Shown: piece after piece, positions 1 to 8,507 of the stretch
How the letters are laid out: each line of letters starts with the position of its first letter
Position numbering within the stretch: the first letter of the stretch is position 1
Source: Deltaproteobacteria bacterium
Lineage (GTDB): Bacteria > Myxococcota > Myxococcia > Myxococcales > 40CM-4-68-19
Reading direction: 5' to 3'
DNA length: 48,396 nt
Assembly (NCBI GenBank): GCA_025358085.1
Contig: JANYKT010000108.1
Location: 1 to 48,396, forward strand
Made by a program: the position numbers and the translations under genes
The notes under the pieces: model-generated
Seen by the model: only the letters and a program-made list of their open reading frames with translations
What the model was told of the DNA's origin: nothing
Databases searched by the model: none

Positions 1-335
1 CCCCAGCCGTGCTGCGCTACATGCTGGACAGGGCGGGCACGTTCTTCGAGCCCTCGCTGCTCAAGTACTTCGTTACCTGCATTGGCATCATTCCCATCGG
101 TACGCTGGTGTTGCTCGACACCGGCGAGCTCGCTGTGGTGCTGCGGCCCGCCCTGGATCGGGCGCACGCGGAGCGGCCATTCGTGCGGGTCATCTGCGAC
201 GCGGCATCGACGCCGCTTGTGCCGCCGCTCGAGGTCGATCTATCGGACCCTGATTCCTCGCCGCCGCGAACGATCGTCAGACTGATCGACAATACGGAAT
301 ATCACCTCGGCACCAGCCGCTACGTGATCGATTAA
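1..335 (+). CDS. HD-GYP domain protein, C-terminal fragment
   Basis: The frame is open from the left edge and ends with TAA at 333-335, so only about the last 110 residues are here. The segment FEPSLLKYF followed by GIIPIGTLVLLDTGELAVV matches the conserved C-terminal end of HD-GYP domains, where a G-x-x-P-x-G-x-x-V-x-L-x-x-G-E-x-A-V block follows the last metal-binding helix. HD-GYP proteins are usually cyclic-di-GMP phosphodiesterases. The HD and GYP motifs would lie outside the window, so catalytic competence cannot be judged. The identification rests on this tail alone. The next gene starts 135 bp downstream on the same strand. Confidence 0.7.
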   Translation, partial: PAVLRYMLDRAGTFFEPSLLKYFVTCIGIIPIGTLVLLDTGELAVVLRPALDRAHAERPFVRVICDAASTPLVPPLEVDLSDPDSSPPRTIVRLIDNTEYHLGTSRYVID

Positions 336-469
336 TCCAGGCACACTGCGCATTTCCAGCCGGCGGCGCCCTCGCGCCGTGGGTCTGCAAGGGTCAGATT
401 TCAAACTCAGCGTGCAGGCTTGCAGTCGGGTAGCTCCCTGAATGCCCCCGCCATCGCTAGTTTCAAGCC

Positions 470-1999
470 GTGCAGGGGGTCGCCACCGCTCGCTCGTTCG
501 CTCGCCGGCTCGCCAGCCTGGCGATGTTGCTCTTGCTATCGAGTGTCGCCAAGGCCGAGAGTTTGCCCGCGCCAACGGCCCCGGCGCACTCGGGTCCCGC
601 CCAGGTCCGGGTTCACGACCATGTCGCGATGACCTTCGCCGCACCCGACGGCTCGCGCACGCCCTCGCAGAGAGCCAGCGAGGCGAGCGAAAACCTCTCC
701 AGCGTCATCGACAACGAGGTCCCCGGCGACGTCCTGATCGAGATGCATCCAGACTCCGCGCGGGTGCGGCTGGGCAACCGCGTACTGTTCCGGCTGGTCC
801 CCGCGGACGCTGGCGCGGCAGGGCTGAACGAGTTCGCGCCGCGCGTGCAGGCGTCGTTGGAGGACTTCCTCCGCACCGAGCGGCAGCGGGCGCGCCTGCA
901 GACTGGAGTCTTGCGCGCGAGCCTGGTGGTCTTCTTCGCGGTGCTGGGGTTCCTGCTGCTGCGCCTCCTGCTCAAGGCGCTCAGCACCGTCGAGCAACGT
1001 CTCACCCGCCAGAAGGACGCAGCGGGGTTGCCGGACGATCTGCGCCGGCTCGCGCGGGGCCCATGGCGCAACGTCGCGCTGGTCGGGCTGGCGGCGCTGC
1101 GGCTCTTCGCTTCCATCGCTGCGGCGCTCATCGTCCTGCTCGCCACGTTGTCGCTCTTTGAGGGCACCCGCCCCTGGCGCGACCGCCTGGCGGCCGGTGT
1201 CAGCGACCCGTTCATCGCCTTCCTCCACCGGCTCGGCGGAGCGTTGCCGAATCTGCTCCTGCTCACGCTGCTGCTGCTGGTGCTGCGGGGCGCCTGGCAA
1301 GCCATCACGCAGTCGTTCGCGCGCGCCGCCGCCACGCCTGCGGCCGAAGGCGGCATCGATCCCGAGCGCGTGTACGTCCTGCGGCTGCTCGCCCGGGCCG
1401 CGCTGCTGCTCGGCGCATTCCTGCTCTTGCCGCTCGTGATTGGCGGCAATGGCGGATTGCTTGCGGCGCTCGGCCTGGTGGCCGCTGGCGCTGCCGCGCT
1501 CGCCTTCGTGCCGCTCGCCGCCACCGTCGTCGTGGGTGCCTGGGCCCAGCTCGGCCGCGAGTACCGCGCTGGCGAGTGGCTCGGGTTGCGGCTCTCCTCC
1601 GGTCTCGAGGTCACCGGCGAGGTGGTCTCGGTTGACTTCACTCACTTGCGCCTGGTGCCCGAGAACGGCGGCGACGTCCGTATCCCGCACCTGGCGCTGC
1701 TGTTCACGCCGGTCGTGCACCTGCCGATGCACCGCGCCCTGACGGTTGAAATCCCGGTCGACCGCGCGTCGCTCGCCGCCCCCGACGCCCTCCGGCAGCT
1801 GCAAGCGGCAGCGCGCTTCGTGGCTGAACAGCACGGACTCGAGACCGCGCCGGTCGTGCTCCTGCTCGAGTTCACCGCGGTGCTAACCCGCTTCAGCGTG
1901 GGACTTCCGGGTGCGCCTGAGTCGCTGCGCAATGAGCTCTTGCTCGCGCTCATTGAAGCAACCACTCACGCCACCAGCGGCGCTTCCTCCTACGCATGA
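470..1999 (+). CDS. MscS-family mechanosensitive channel (first copy)
   Basis: 509-residue inner-membrane protein. The GTG start at 470 gives an Arg-containing n-region and a hydrophobic signal segment ending near AKA (about residues 1-29). An in-frame ATG at 524 is an alternative but would shorten the signal. A soluble periplasmic stretch (about 30-140) is followed by hydrophobic segments near 149-169, 201-225, 258-273 and 303-323. A Gly/Ala-rich pore-like helix at about 328-356 leads into a small beta domain (YRAGEWLGL...VTGEVVSVDFTHLRL...IPH), the MscS signature of a pore helix followed by the EGxVxxI-type sandwich. The stop codon overlaps the next start (ATGA at 1996), so it is translationally coupled to two antiporter-like genes. 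Likely role: release of solutes or ions under membrane tension. Confidence 0.8.
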   Translation: MQGVATARSFARRLASLAMLLLLSSVAKAESLPAPTAPAHSGPAQVRVHDHVAMTFAAPDGSRTPSQRASEASENLSSVIDNEVPGDVLIEMHPDSARVRLGNRVLFRLVPADAGAAGLNEFAPRVQASLEDFLRTERQRARLQTGVLRASLVVFFAVLGFLLLRLLLKALSTVEQRLTRQKDAAGLPDDLRRLARGPWRNVALVGLAALRLFASIAAALIVLLATLSLFEGTRPWRDRLAAGVSDPFIAFLHRLGGALPNLLLLTLLLLVLRGAWQAITQSFARAAATPAAEGGIDPERVYVLRLLARAALLLGAFLLLPLVIGGNGGLLAALGLVAAGAAALAFVPLAATVVVGAWAQLGREYRAGEWLGLRLSSGLEVTGEVVSVDFTHLRLVPENGGDVRIPHLALLFTPVVHLPMHRALTVEIPVDRASLAAPDALRQLQAAARFVAEQHGLETAPVVLLLEFTAVLTRFSVGLPGAPESLRNELLLALIEATTHATSGASSYA

Positions 2000-3195
2000 C
2001 CGCGCTTTTGCCGCTGGTGCTGCTCGCCGCGATGGCGGGCGCCGCGACGCTCCTGCTGGAACAGGGCGGCCGGCGCGGCTACGGCTGGGTGACCGGCTCC
2101 GAGTTCGCGCTGGCGGGCATCTTCCTCGGTCCCTTTGGAATCGATCTTCTCTCCGAAGAACTCATCGGCCATGCCCGGCTGCCCATCGCGCTGGGCGCGA
2201 GCTGGGTCGGCCTGGGCCTCGGCTTGCGGCTCCGGCCCAACGCACTCGCGAAGGCGCCAGGACGGCACGTCGTGGCCAGCCAGCTGGAGCCGATCATTGC
2301 CATGCTGGTCCTGCGCGGGCTGCTGGAGGCGGGCATCCGGTTCTCCGGACTGCCGCTGTCGTCCATCGCCGCGTGGGCGCTCGCGGCGGCCGGTGGTGCC
2401 ACCACGCGCGCCACCCTGGATTGGGCGCGGGCGCAGCGCGGGGCGCGCGGGCCGCTGACGGACGGGCTACGCACGCTGGTCACGCTCGACGATCTCCCGC
2501 CCTTGTTCGCGCTCGCCGCCATCTTCGCGCTGGTGCCCCCGCACGCGACCCGGCTGGTCAGCGCCTGGCAGCGCCTCGCCGCCACCGCGGGACTGGGCCT
2601 CGGACTCGCAGCGCTGGTGGTGCTCATCGTCGGCCGCCGCCGCTTCGTCCCCCAGCTCGCGTGGCTGGCACTCTTCGGCGCCTCGGCGCTGGGCACCGGC
2701 CTCGCGCAGGAGCTGACAGTGTTGCCGCTCGCCGCCACCTGCCTCTGCGGCGCCATCGTCGCGCGCAGCACGCGCCACGCCGACAAACTCGAGGAGGTCA
2801 CCCGCAGCACACAGCGGCCGGTCATCCAGCTGCTGCTGCTGCTCGCGGGCGCGTCCCTGCGCGGTGGCCTCTGGACGCTGGTGGCCGCCATCGGCTTCGC
2901 GCTCCTGCGCTTCCTGGCCAAGACAATTGCCGGAGTGGCGGTGTCTCCACTCGTCTCGCCGCGGGGGCTGCGGGTCCCTTCACTAGGCCTCGGCATGCTC
3001 GGGGGCGGCGGCATCATCTTCGCCGGAGCCTTCAGCGCGGCCTTGGTGCTCGAGCCGTCCATCGGCACCCCGCTCCTCGCCGGCTCGGTCGCCATGGTCC
3101 TCCTCGGCGATCTGGTCGGTCCCAAGGCGCTCTGGTTGCTCTTGCGTGGGCGCGGCGAAGTGGCCGACCCGTCAGCCGCCGGAGCACCGCCGTGA
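1996..3195 (+). CDS. CPA2-like cation/proton antiporter family membrane protein (first of two)
   Basis: 399 residues, almost entirely hydrophobic, with about a dozen membrane segments. The segments FALAGIFLGPFGIDLL near the N-terminus, VTLDDLPPLFALAAIF mid-protein and LGMLGGGGIIFAGAFSAALVL near the C-terminus have the layout of CPA2 Na+(K+)/H+ exchanger membrane domains. It is more diverged than its neighbour, so the transported ion and its activity are uncertain. There is no cytoplasmic TrkA-N/KTN tail. Its ATG lies in the ATGA overlap with the MscS gene, and its TGA overlaps the GTG start of the second antiporter (GTGA at 3192). All three proteins are therefore probably made from one transcript, possibly in fixed ratio. 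It may pair with the next gene product, which is inference only. Confidence 0.65.
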   Translation: MTALLPLVLLAAMAGAATLLLEQGGRRGYGWVTGSEFALAGIFLGPFGIDLLSEELIGHARLPIALGASWVGLGLGLRLRPNALAKAPGRHVVASQLEPIIAMLVLRGLLEAGIRFSGLPLSSIAAWALAAAGGATTRATLDWARAQRGARGPLTDGLRTLVTLDDLPPLFALAAIFALVPPHATRLVSAWQRLAATAGLGLGLAALVVLIVGRRRFVPQLAWLALFGASALGTGLAQELTVLPLAATCLCGAIVARSTRHADKLEEVTRSTQRPVIQLLLLLAGASLRGGLWTLVAAIGFALLRFLAKTIAGVAVSPLVSPRGLRVPSLGLGMLGGGGIIFAGAFSAALVLEPSIGTPLLAGSVAMVLLGDLVGPKALWLLLRGRGEVADPSAAGAPP

Positions 3196-4529
3196 ACCTG
3201 CGCCGCGCCTCGCTGTTCGAGCTGGTCCGCGGGCTAGGCTTGCTGTTGGTGCTGGCCGCCCTTTTGACCAGCGTGCGCCTGGTCGCGCCGGCGCGCGATG
3301 TCGCCTCGTCCACCCTGCTCGGCCTCGGCATCCTCATCTTTGGCGGCTATATCGCCGCGCACCTCTGCGAGAACCTCGGGCTGCCGCACCTGACCGGCTA
3401 TATCGTCGCGGGCCTGGTGCTCGGCCCGAACACCCTGGGCTTCGTCTCCGAAGATACGATTCAAGGATTGCGACCCACCAACTCGGTGGCTCTGGCGTTG
3501 ATTGCACTGACGGCAGGCGCCGAACTCTCCTTTGGCCTGCTCCGCCGCGGCGCGCGTTCATTGGGTTTCGCCATCGGGGCGCATCTCTTGATCGTCTTGC
3601 CGATGACCTTCGCCGCGCTCCTGGCGCTGCGGCGCTTCCTGCCCTTCTTGCAGGCCTTGCCGATTGCCGGCGCCGCCGCGGCCGCGCTGCTCTGGGCCGT
3701 GATCGCCATGTCTCGCTCGCCTTCGTCCACGCTCGGCGTCATCAGCCAGCTGCGTCCCGCCGGGCCGCTGACAAGGCACGTGCTCTCGGTCGTCATCACC
3801 ATGGATCTGGTGGTGCTGATCTCCTTCTCCATCGCGCGTGTGCTTGCCGCGATGGCGATTGAAGGCGGTAGCGCGAATCTTTCGGCGCTGGAAGAGCTGG
3901 GCACCACCCTGACGGGCTCGCTCGCCTGCGGAACCACCGTGGGGCTCGTCATCGCTCTCTGGCTCAAGCTGGTGAAGCGGCAACTCTTACTCTTCCTGCT
4001 GGTGATTGCTTATGCCGGTACGCAGCTCGCGGGATACTTTCATTTCGAGCCCTTGTTGCTCTTTCTCACCGCTGGTTTCGTGGTCTCCAACCTGACCGGC
4101 CAGGGAGAAGAGCTGATGGATCTGGTTGGCGCCGGCGGACAGATCGTCTTCGTTGTCTTCTTCGCTTTGGCGGGAGCGCATGTGGATCTGGGACTCGTCG
4201 TCCGGGTGTGGCCGATTGCCATTACCCTCTGGCTGGTGCGCGCCGTTGCTACGGTGATTGGCTCCCGCATGGCCGCCTCTCTCGCGGGCGACGGGCCTGC
4301 CGTGCGCCGCTATGCCGGCTTCTCCATGCTCTCGCAGGCCGGAACGACCATTACGTTATCGACCGCGGTAGGCGACCGCTTTCCCGCTCTGGCGGGATTG
4401 ACCGCCATTGCGGTCGCCGTGGCCGCGCTCGACGAACTCACCGGCCCGCTGCTCTTCAAATGGTCCCTCGACCACTCCGGGGAAACAGGCAAGCACAAGG
4501 AGCACGCGCCCATCGAGGCGCATGCTTAA
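3192..4529 (+). CDS. CPA2-family cation/proton antiporter (second of two)
   Basis: 445 residues from GTG 3192, which overlaps the preceding stop. The same frame is open much further upstream, but that part is antisense-like sequence over the preceding gene and is not used. The membrane core has recognisable CPA2 features: GLPHLTGYIVAGLVLGPNTLG (cut short by one residue in many homologues), LIALTAGAELSF (the G-x-E-L helix), a mid-protein ITMDLVVLISF helix carrying the acidic ion-binding residue, and a C-terminal FSMLSQAGTTITLS segment. The protein ends in a short His/Glu/Lys-rich tail without a nucleotide-binding KTN domain. It probably exchanges Na+ or K+ for protons at the inner membrane and follows the MscS gene in a three-gene overlapping unit. 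Confidence 0.8.
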   Translation: MNLRRASLFELVRGLGLLLVLAALLTSVRLVAPARDVASSTLLGLGILIFGGYIAAHLCENLGLPHLTGYIVAGLVLGPNTLGFVSEDTIQGLRPTNSVALALIALTAGAELSFGLLRRGARSLGFAIGAHLLIVLPMTFAALLALRRFLPFLQALPIAGAAAAALLWAVIAMSRSPSSTLGVISQLRPAGPLTRHVLSVVITMDLVVLISFSIARVLAAMAIEGGSANLSALEELGTTLTGSLACGTTVGLVIALWLKLVKRQLLLFLLVIAYAGTQLAGYFHFEPLLLFLTAGFVVSNLTGQGEELMDLVGAGGQIVFVVFFALAGAHVDLGLVVRVWPIAITLWLVRAVATVIGSRMAASLAGDGPAVRRYAGFSMLSQAGTTITLSTAVGDRFPALAGLTAIAVAVAALDELTGPLLFKWSLDHSGETGKHKEHAPIEAHA

Positions 4530-4531
4530 AT

Positions 4532-4600
4532 ATGGGGACACCATACACAATTCACCGTGCCAAACTGGTTGTTGGCACGGGTTGCGCAGGGTGTCCCCAT
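4532..4600 (+). repeat. Nested hairpin repeat (REP-like), complete copy
   Basis: ATGGGGACACC at 4532-4542 is the exact reverse complement of GGTGTCCCCAT at 4590-4600. Inside it, CCGTGCCAA at 4555-4563 pairs with TTGGCACGG at 4572-4580 across an 8 nt loop. It begins 2 bp after the antiporter stop codon and lies between two co-oriented genes. The same outer half, TGGGGACACCATAC, recurs at 13595, 28643 (reverse) and 37904 (reverse), always between genes. The architecture resembles REP elements mobilised by RAYT/IS200-like transposases; that link is from memory and no transposase of that type is in the window. The hairpin could also limit transcription read-through, but no U-run follows. Confidence 0.75.
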
Positions 4601-4639
4601 TTTGTCGCGCGCGGCGCGGACCGGCGTTAGATCGCCGCC

Positions 4640-5677
4640 ATGATTGACACTAAAGGGTATGCCGCGTTCGACCAGAAGTCCCCTCTCAAGCCCTTTGCGT
4701 TCAAGCGACGCGAGCCCGGCGAGAGGGACGTTCTCATTGATATCCTCTTCTGCGGCGTCTGCCATTCAGACCTGCACCAGGTGCGCAATGAGTGGGCCGG
4801 CTCGACCTATCCGCTGGTACCGGGCCACGAGATCGTCGGCCGGGTCGCCAAGGTCGGCAGCGCGGTGAAGAAGTTCAAGGAAGGCGATACGGTCGGCGTC
4901 GGCTGCTTCGTCGACTCCTGCGGAAAGTGCGACGCCTGCAAGCGCGGCCTGGAACAGTATTGTCAGAGCGTCGTCGCCACCTACAACACGCTCCAGGGTG
5001 ATACGCCGACCTATGGCGGTTATTCGACTCGAATCGTGGTCACCGAGAGCTTCGTCCTCAAGATCTCGGCGAAAGAGAAGCTCGAAGGCGTCGCTCCGCT
5101 GCTCTGTGCCGGAATCACCACCTGGTCGCCCTTGAAGCATTGGAAAATCGGTAAAGGTCACCGGGTTGCGGTGCAGGGCCTGGGCGGACTCGGTCATATG
5201 GCGGTCAAGCTCGCGGCCGCACTGGGCGCGGAGGTGACGCTGCTCAGCACCTCGCCGTCCAAGAGCGTCGATGCGCAGCGGCTGGGCGCGCACCACTTCG
5301 TCGCCACGCGCGGCAAGGACGCGCTGGTCAAGCTCGCCGGTCATTTCGATTTCATCATTGATACGGTCTCGGCGCCGCACGACCTGGCCGCGCTGGCAGG
5401 GCTCTTGAAGCTCGACGCCACCCTGGTCCTGCTCGGCGTCCCTCCGGAGGCCGCGCAGCTTCCAGCGTTTTCGCTCATCGCCCAACGCCGCAGCATCGCC
5501 GGCTCGCTGGTGGGCGGCATCGCCGAGACTCAGGAGATGCTCGATTTCTGCGCCGCGAAAGGCATTACCGCCGACGTCGAGACCATTCCGGTCCAGCAGA
5601 TCGACTCTGCCTATGAGCGTATGCTCAAAGGCGACGTTCGCTATCGCTTCACCATCGACGCCAAGAGCCTCCAGTAA
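4640..5677 (+). CDS. Zinc-dependent alcohol dehydrogenase / aldehyde reductase (YahK/CAD type)
   Basis: 345 residues, the usual length for medium-chain dehydrogenase/reductases. Catalytic zinc ligands are visible as Cys41 in CGVCHSDLH and His63-Glu64 in PGHEIVG. Four structural-zinc cysteines are Cys94, Cys97, Cys100 and Cys108. The Rossmann loop GLGGLGHMAVKLA follows at about residue 175. The HSDLH and HW.IG patterns fit the cinnamyl-alcohol/YahK subgroup, which reduces a wide range of aldehydes with NADPH. Cofactor preference is by family, not read from the sequence. The ATG at 4640 lies 39 bp after the nested hairpin repeat, and the next channel gene follows after 12 bp. It may clear aldehydes under stress, but nothing in the context fixes the substrate. 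Confidence 0.88.
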   Translation: MIDTKGYAAFDQKSPLKPFAFKRREPGERDVLIDILFCGVCHSDLHQVRNEWAGSTYPLVPGHEIVGRVAKVGSAVKKFKEGDTVGVGCFVDSCGKCDACKRGLEQYCQSVVATYNTLQGDTPTYGGYSTRIVVTESFVLKISAKEKLEGVAPLLCAGITTWSPLKHWKIGKGHRVAVQGLGGLGHMAVKLAAALGAEVTLLSTSPSKSVDAQRLGAHHFVATRGKDALVKLAGHFDFIIDTVSAPHDLAALAGLLKLDATLVLLGVPPEAAQLPAFSLIAQRRSIAGSLVGGIAETQEMLDFCAAKGITADVETIPVQQIDSAYERMLKGDVRYRFTIDAKSLQ

Positions 5678-5689
5678 TACAACGGCGCG

Positions 5690-7441
5690 GTGCCGACTCT
5701 CCTCGCGCTCCTGCTGGCCGCCGCGCCCGCGATTGAGACCCTCAATCAATCGATTGCCTGGTACCGGGCTTATACGCCGCTGGTCGCGCAGGCGACCGAG
5801 CCGGGCGACGTGGTCTTCGCCGCCGACGGCCGGCAGGACGCGCTCACCATTCTCAGGCTCTCGTTTGAGTACGCGCGCGCCCAGACCGCGCTGTCGGGTT
5901 CTCCTCTAACGGGTCCCGCGCTGCCGAACGGGGCCGCGCTGGCGCAGCAATTCAATGACGCGGTCGCGCAGGTGCAGACAGCGAAAGCGCAGGCGGCCCG
6001 ACTCACGGCCGCGGCCGCGGCTGGCGGCGCGAAAGACCGCCAGCTCGTGCAGCAGCAGCTTGCCCAGGCGCGCGCCGAGCTTGACCTCGCCGAAGCGCGC
6101 GAGGACACGCTCAAAGCCATGGTCGCCTTCCAGCCAGCGAGCGGAAAGCAATCGGAGCAGATCGAAGAGCTTTTGCGCTCGCTTCCGGAGTTGCGCAACA
6201 CCGCCGCCCAGGGCCCCGCGCCGCAGGCCGCCCTGCAGGTCCCGAAGGCGCCGCCCAACGGCGTGCTCGGGCTGCTCTCCGGCGTCCTCAGTCTGTCGCG
6301 CAAGCTGCACGATGTCCACGGCGTCATCGGCAGCACCACCGCGCTGCGCGCGTCGCTCGAGAAGCTGCGCGCCAACCTCGCGGCCGAGCTGGAATCGACC
6401 TCGCGGGTTGCTGTTGCCTCGGGCGAGGGAGCGGCGCCTGCCGACCGCACGCGCGCGCTGCAGGAGGCCACCTCGCGCTATCGAAAAGTGGCCGCCGCGC
6501 TGCTGCCTTTGAGCCGCCAGCAGGTCCTGCTTGACGCTTTCCGCGCCAACCTCGCGCAATGGTACGAGGCAATCGACCATCAGGATGACGTGGAGCTTCG
6601 CGACCTGCTCCTCCGGCTCGGCCTGCTGGTGGTTGCCATCGTCGCCATTCTCGCGGCCTCGGATTTCTGGCGCCGCGCCACCTTCCGCTACGTGCAGGAC
6701 CTGCGCCGGCGCCACCAATTCCTCGTGCTGCGCCGCGTGGTGGTGGCCGCCGTGGTCTCGCTCTTCATCGTCTTCGCGCTGGTGACCGAAGTCGGCTCGA
6801 TTGCGACCTTTGCCGGCTTCATCACCGCCGGTCTCGCGGTGGCATTGCAGAACGTCATCCTTTCGGTCGCCGCGTACTTCTTCCTGATTGGCAAGTATGG
6901 CGTCCGGGTCGGCGACCGCGTCCAGGTCGCGAATGTCACCGGCGATGTCATCGATATCGGGCTGGTCCGCCTGCATCTGATGGAACTGGGCTCTGGCGGC
7001 CAGCCCACCGGCCGGGTGGTGGTCTTCTCCAATTCCTTCGTCTTCCAGCCGTCCTCGAACTTCTTCAAGCAGCTGCCCGGCTCGAATTTCAGCTGGCACC
7101 AGGTCAAGCTCACGCTCGCAGCCGGAACCGATTACAAGCTGGCCGAGCAGCGACTGATCAAAGCGGTTGAATCCGTTTACAGCGGATATCGAGAGGCCAT
7201 CGACAGGCAACACCGGGATATGTCCGAGTCGCTGGCGCTGCGCATCGAGAATCCAAAGCTGCAGAGCCAACTCCGCTTCTCCTCTGACGGTCTCGAGATC
7301 CTCATTCGCTTTCCGGCGCCGCTCGCGCAGGGGGCGGCGGTTGACGATGCGATGACGCGAGCACTCGTGGAAGAAATCGCTGTCGAGCCGAGGCTGACGT
7401 TGGCGGGGGCGGGGGCGCCTACCATCCAGGCTCTTGTCTGA
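5690..7441 (+). CDS. MscS-family mechanosensitive channel with large periplasmic coiled-coil domain (second copy)
   Basis: 583 residues from GTG 5690, 12 bp after the dehydrogenase. A short hydrophobic N-terminus (MPTLLALLLAAAPA) looks like a signal peptide. Residues about 85-145 and 215-300 are Ala/Gln/Glu/Leu-rich and likely helical coiled coil. Membrane segments lie at about 305-324, 348-366 and 370-400. The last is the pore-like helix GFITAGLAVALQNVILS, followed by the MscS beta domain GVRVGDRVQVANVTGDVIDIGLVRLHL and VVVFSNSFVFQ. This is the MscS core with a long extracytoplasmic extension, as in MscM/YbdG-type proteins. It is not a close copy of the first MscS gene; they share only the core. 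It closes the stress-type cluster. Confidence 0.85.
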   Translation: MPTLLALLLAAAPAIETLNQSIAWYRAYTPLVAQATEPGDVVFAADGRQDALTILRLSFEYARAQTALSGSPLTGPALPNGAALAQQFNDAVAQVQTAKAQAARLTAAAAAGGAKDRQLVQQQLAQARAELDLAEAREDTLKAMVAFQPASGKQSEQIEELLRSLPELRNTAAQGPAPQAALQVPKAPPNGVLGLLSGVLSLSRKLHDVHGVIGSTTALRASLEKLRANLAAELESTSRVAVASGEGAAPADRTRALQEATSRYRKVAAALLPLSRQQVLLDAFRANLAQWYEAIDHQDDVELRDLLLRLGLLVVAIVAILAASDFWRRATFRYVQDLRRRHQFLVLRRVVVAAVVSLFIVFALVTEVGSIATFAGFITAGLAVALQNVILSVAAYFFLIGKYGVRVGDRVQVANVTGDVIDIGLVRLHLMELGSGGQPTGRVVVFSNSFVFQPSSNFFKQLPGSNFSWHQVKLTLAAGTDYKLAEQRLIKAVESVYSGYREAIDRQHRDMSESLALRIENPKLQSQLRFSSDGLEILIRFPAPLAQGAAVDDAMTRALVEEIAVEPRLTLAGAGAPTIQALV

Positions 7442-7484
7442 ACTCATTTGCTTCTGGGCTTCTTGGGCTGGCGGTTCTTGAGAG

Positions 7485-7693
7485 GGGTCGCTCTTCTCCG
7501 CGGGCGATCCGGGTGTCCCGCGCACCCTCCTGGTGCGCTTCCGCGTGCGGGCGGTCCGGACTTCAGCCCGCGCTGTCCGGGGCGGCCGCGCAACGTCGGG
7601 CGCTGCAGGACACCCGGCCTCGCCCGCTCAGCGGCGCCTCCCGCGAGAGCGCGCGGTCTCTGGATCTCCCCGCGCGTGGCCCCGCACCTCGCG
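7485..7693 (+). repeat. Left arm of ~210 bp imperfect inverted repeat
   Basis: This segment matches the reverse complement of 8265-8474 along its whole length with scattered substitutions and small indels. Shared blocks include CGCTCTTCTCCGCGGGCGAT, CCTCCTGGTGCGCTTCCGCG and GCGGCCGCGCAACGTCGGGC. The two arms enclose about 570 bp holding a broken IS1595-type transposase head. The arms show no convincing coding content and are far longer than ordinary IS terminal repeats. They may be two copies of a dispersed genomic repeat, or arms left by inverted duplication. Confidence 0.85.
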
Positions 7694-7789
7694 ACAGGGG
7701 GCGGGCCGGGGATCTCTCTTCTTCTAATCAGGTCGGCACCCCGGGGCGGACTATCGGGGATGGGAACGCAGCAAGGCAACGTCGGAGGC

Positions 7790-8176
7790 GGCCCGAAGAG
7801 GTCGCCGCTGCTGCGATCCACGAGCGAGCGGATCTTGTGAAGCAGGTCCACGCCGTCTCGTAGTTGAGGCCGTGCGGCCGCGCGATCTCCTGGGCCGAAA
7901 AGCCACTTTTACTCGTCACGAATCGCGCGATGACTCGAAACCAGAGAACGAGTGGTTTGCGCGTGCCCTGAAAGAGGGCGCCCTCTGTCAGCGACACCTG
8001 ATGATTGCAGCGCGTGCACCGGTCGAGCGGCCGAGTCTGCAGCTCCCACGCGCGCGCTGCCCCACAACGCGAACCTCGAAACCCGTCCAGCCACCGCTGC
8101 GCTCTCAAAAATCCGATGCAGTCCGCCTCGGTCGCGAAGCGGCTTCGAACTCCACCATCGCCGTCGGAAACTCCAT
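7790..8176 (-). pseudogene. IS1595-family (ISXO2-like) transposase, N-terminal remnant with frameshifts
   Basis: Reading from ATG 8176 (good ribosome site AGGAGG just upstream), the first residues MEFPTAMVEFE fit the family start. The match then continues in another frame with RFATEADCIGFLRAQRWLDGF, a degenerate zinc ribbon (RCG then CTRCNHQVS), EGALFQGTRKPL.LWF, and VTSKSGFSAQEIAR.....YETAW. A second frame change leads to LLHKIRSLVDRSSGDLF. That is the standard IS1595 N-terminal order of zinc ribbon, GT.F..T..PL..WF helix and SA..L.R HTH. Sequence similarity stops before the catalytic DDNK domain, which is absent. At least two frameshifts and loss of the C-terminal half make it inactive. It lies between the long inverted repeats. 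Confidence 0.8.
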
Positions 8177-8264
8177 AGCTGCCTCCTGCGAAGCAGCCTA
8201 CAGATCCCCTCTGACACCGCGGGTAGTGGGGACTTGCTGACTCGCCATGATTCGCCACAGCCAG

Positions 8265-8474
8265 CGCGAGGTGCGGCGCCACGCCACCGGAGATCCAGAC
8301 CCCGCGCGCTATCCCCGCAGGCGCCGCCAAGCGGGCGAGGCCGGGTGTCCTGCGGCGCCCGACGTTGCGCGGCCGCCGCGGACAGCGCGGCTCACCGTCC
8401 GGACCGCGCTCCCGCGGAAGCGCACCAGGAGGGCGCGCGGGACATCCGGATCGCCCGCGGAGAAGAGCGCTCCC
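8265..8474 (-). repeat. Right arm of ~210 bp imperfect inverted repeat
   Basis: Reverse-complement partner of 7485-7693; both arms end in the same CGCACCTCGCG block on their inner side. The 33 bp between this arm and the small-subunit stop codon at 8508 shows nothing recognisable. Between the inner end of this arm and the transposase-remnant start at 8176 lie about 90 bp of unassigned sequence that may include the original left end of the insertion sequence. Confidence 0.85.
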
Positions 8475-8507
8475 TATCAAGCGCGGGAACAGATCGCCGG
8501 CTAACCC

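Noticed and set aside
1911-3191. Upstream extension of the second antiporter frame
   Set aside because: The extension overlaps the first antiporter in another frame and is Arg/Pro-rich noise; GTG 3192 gives a normal CPA2 start.
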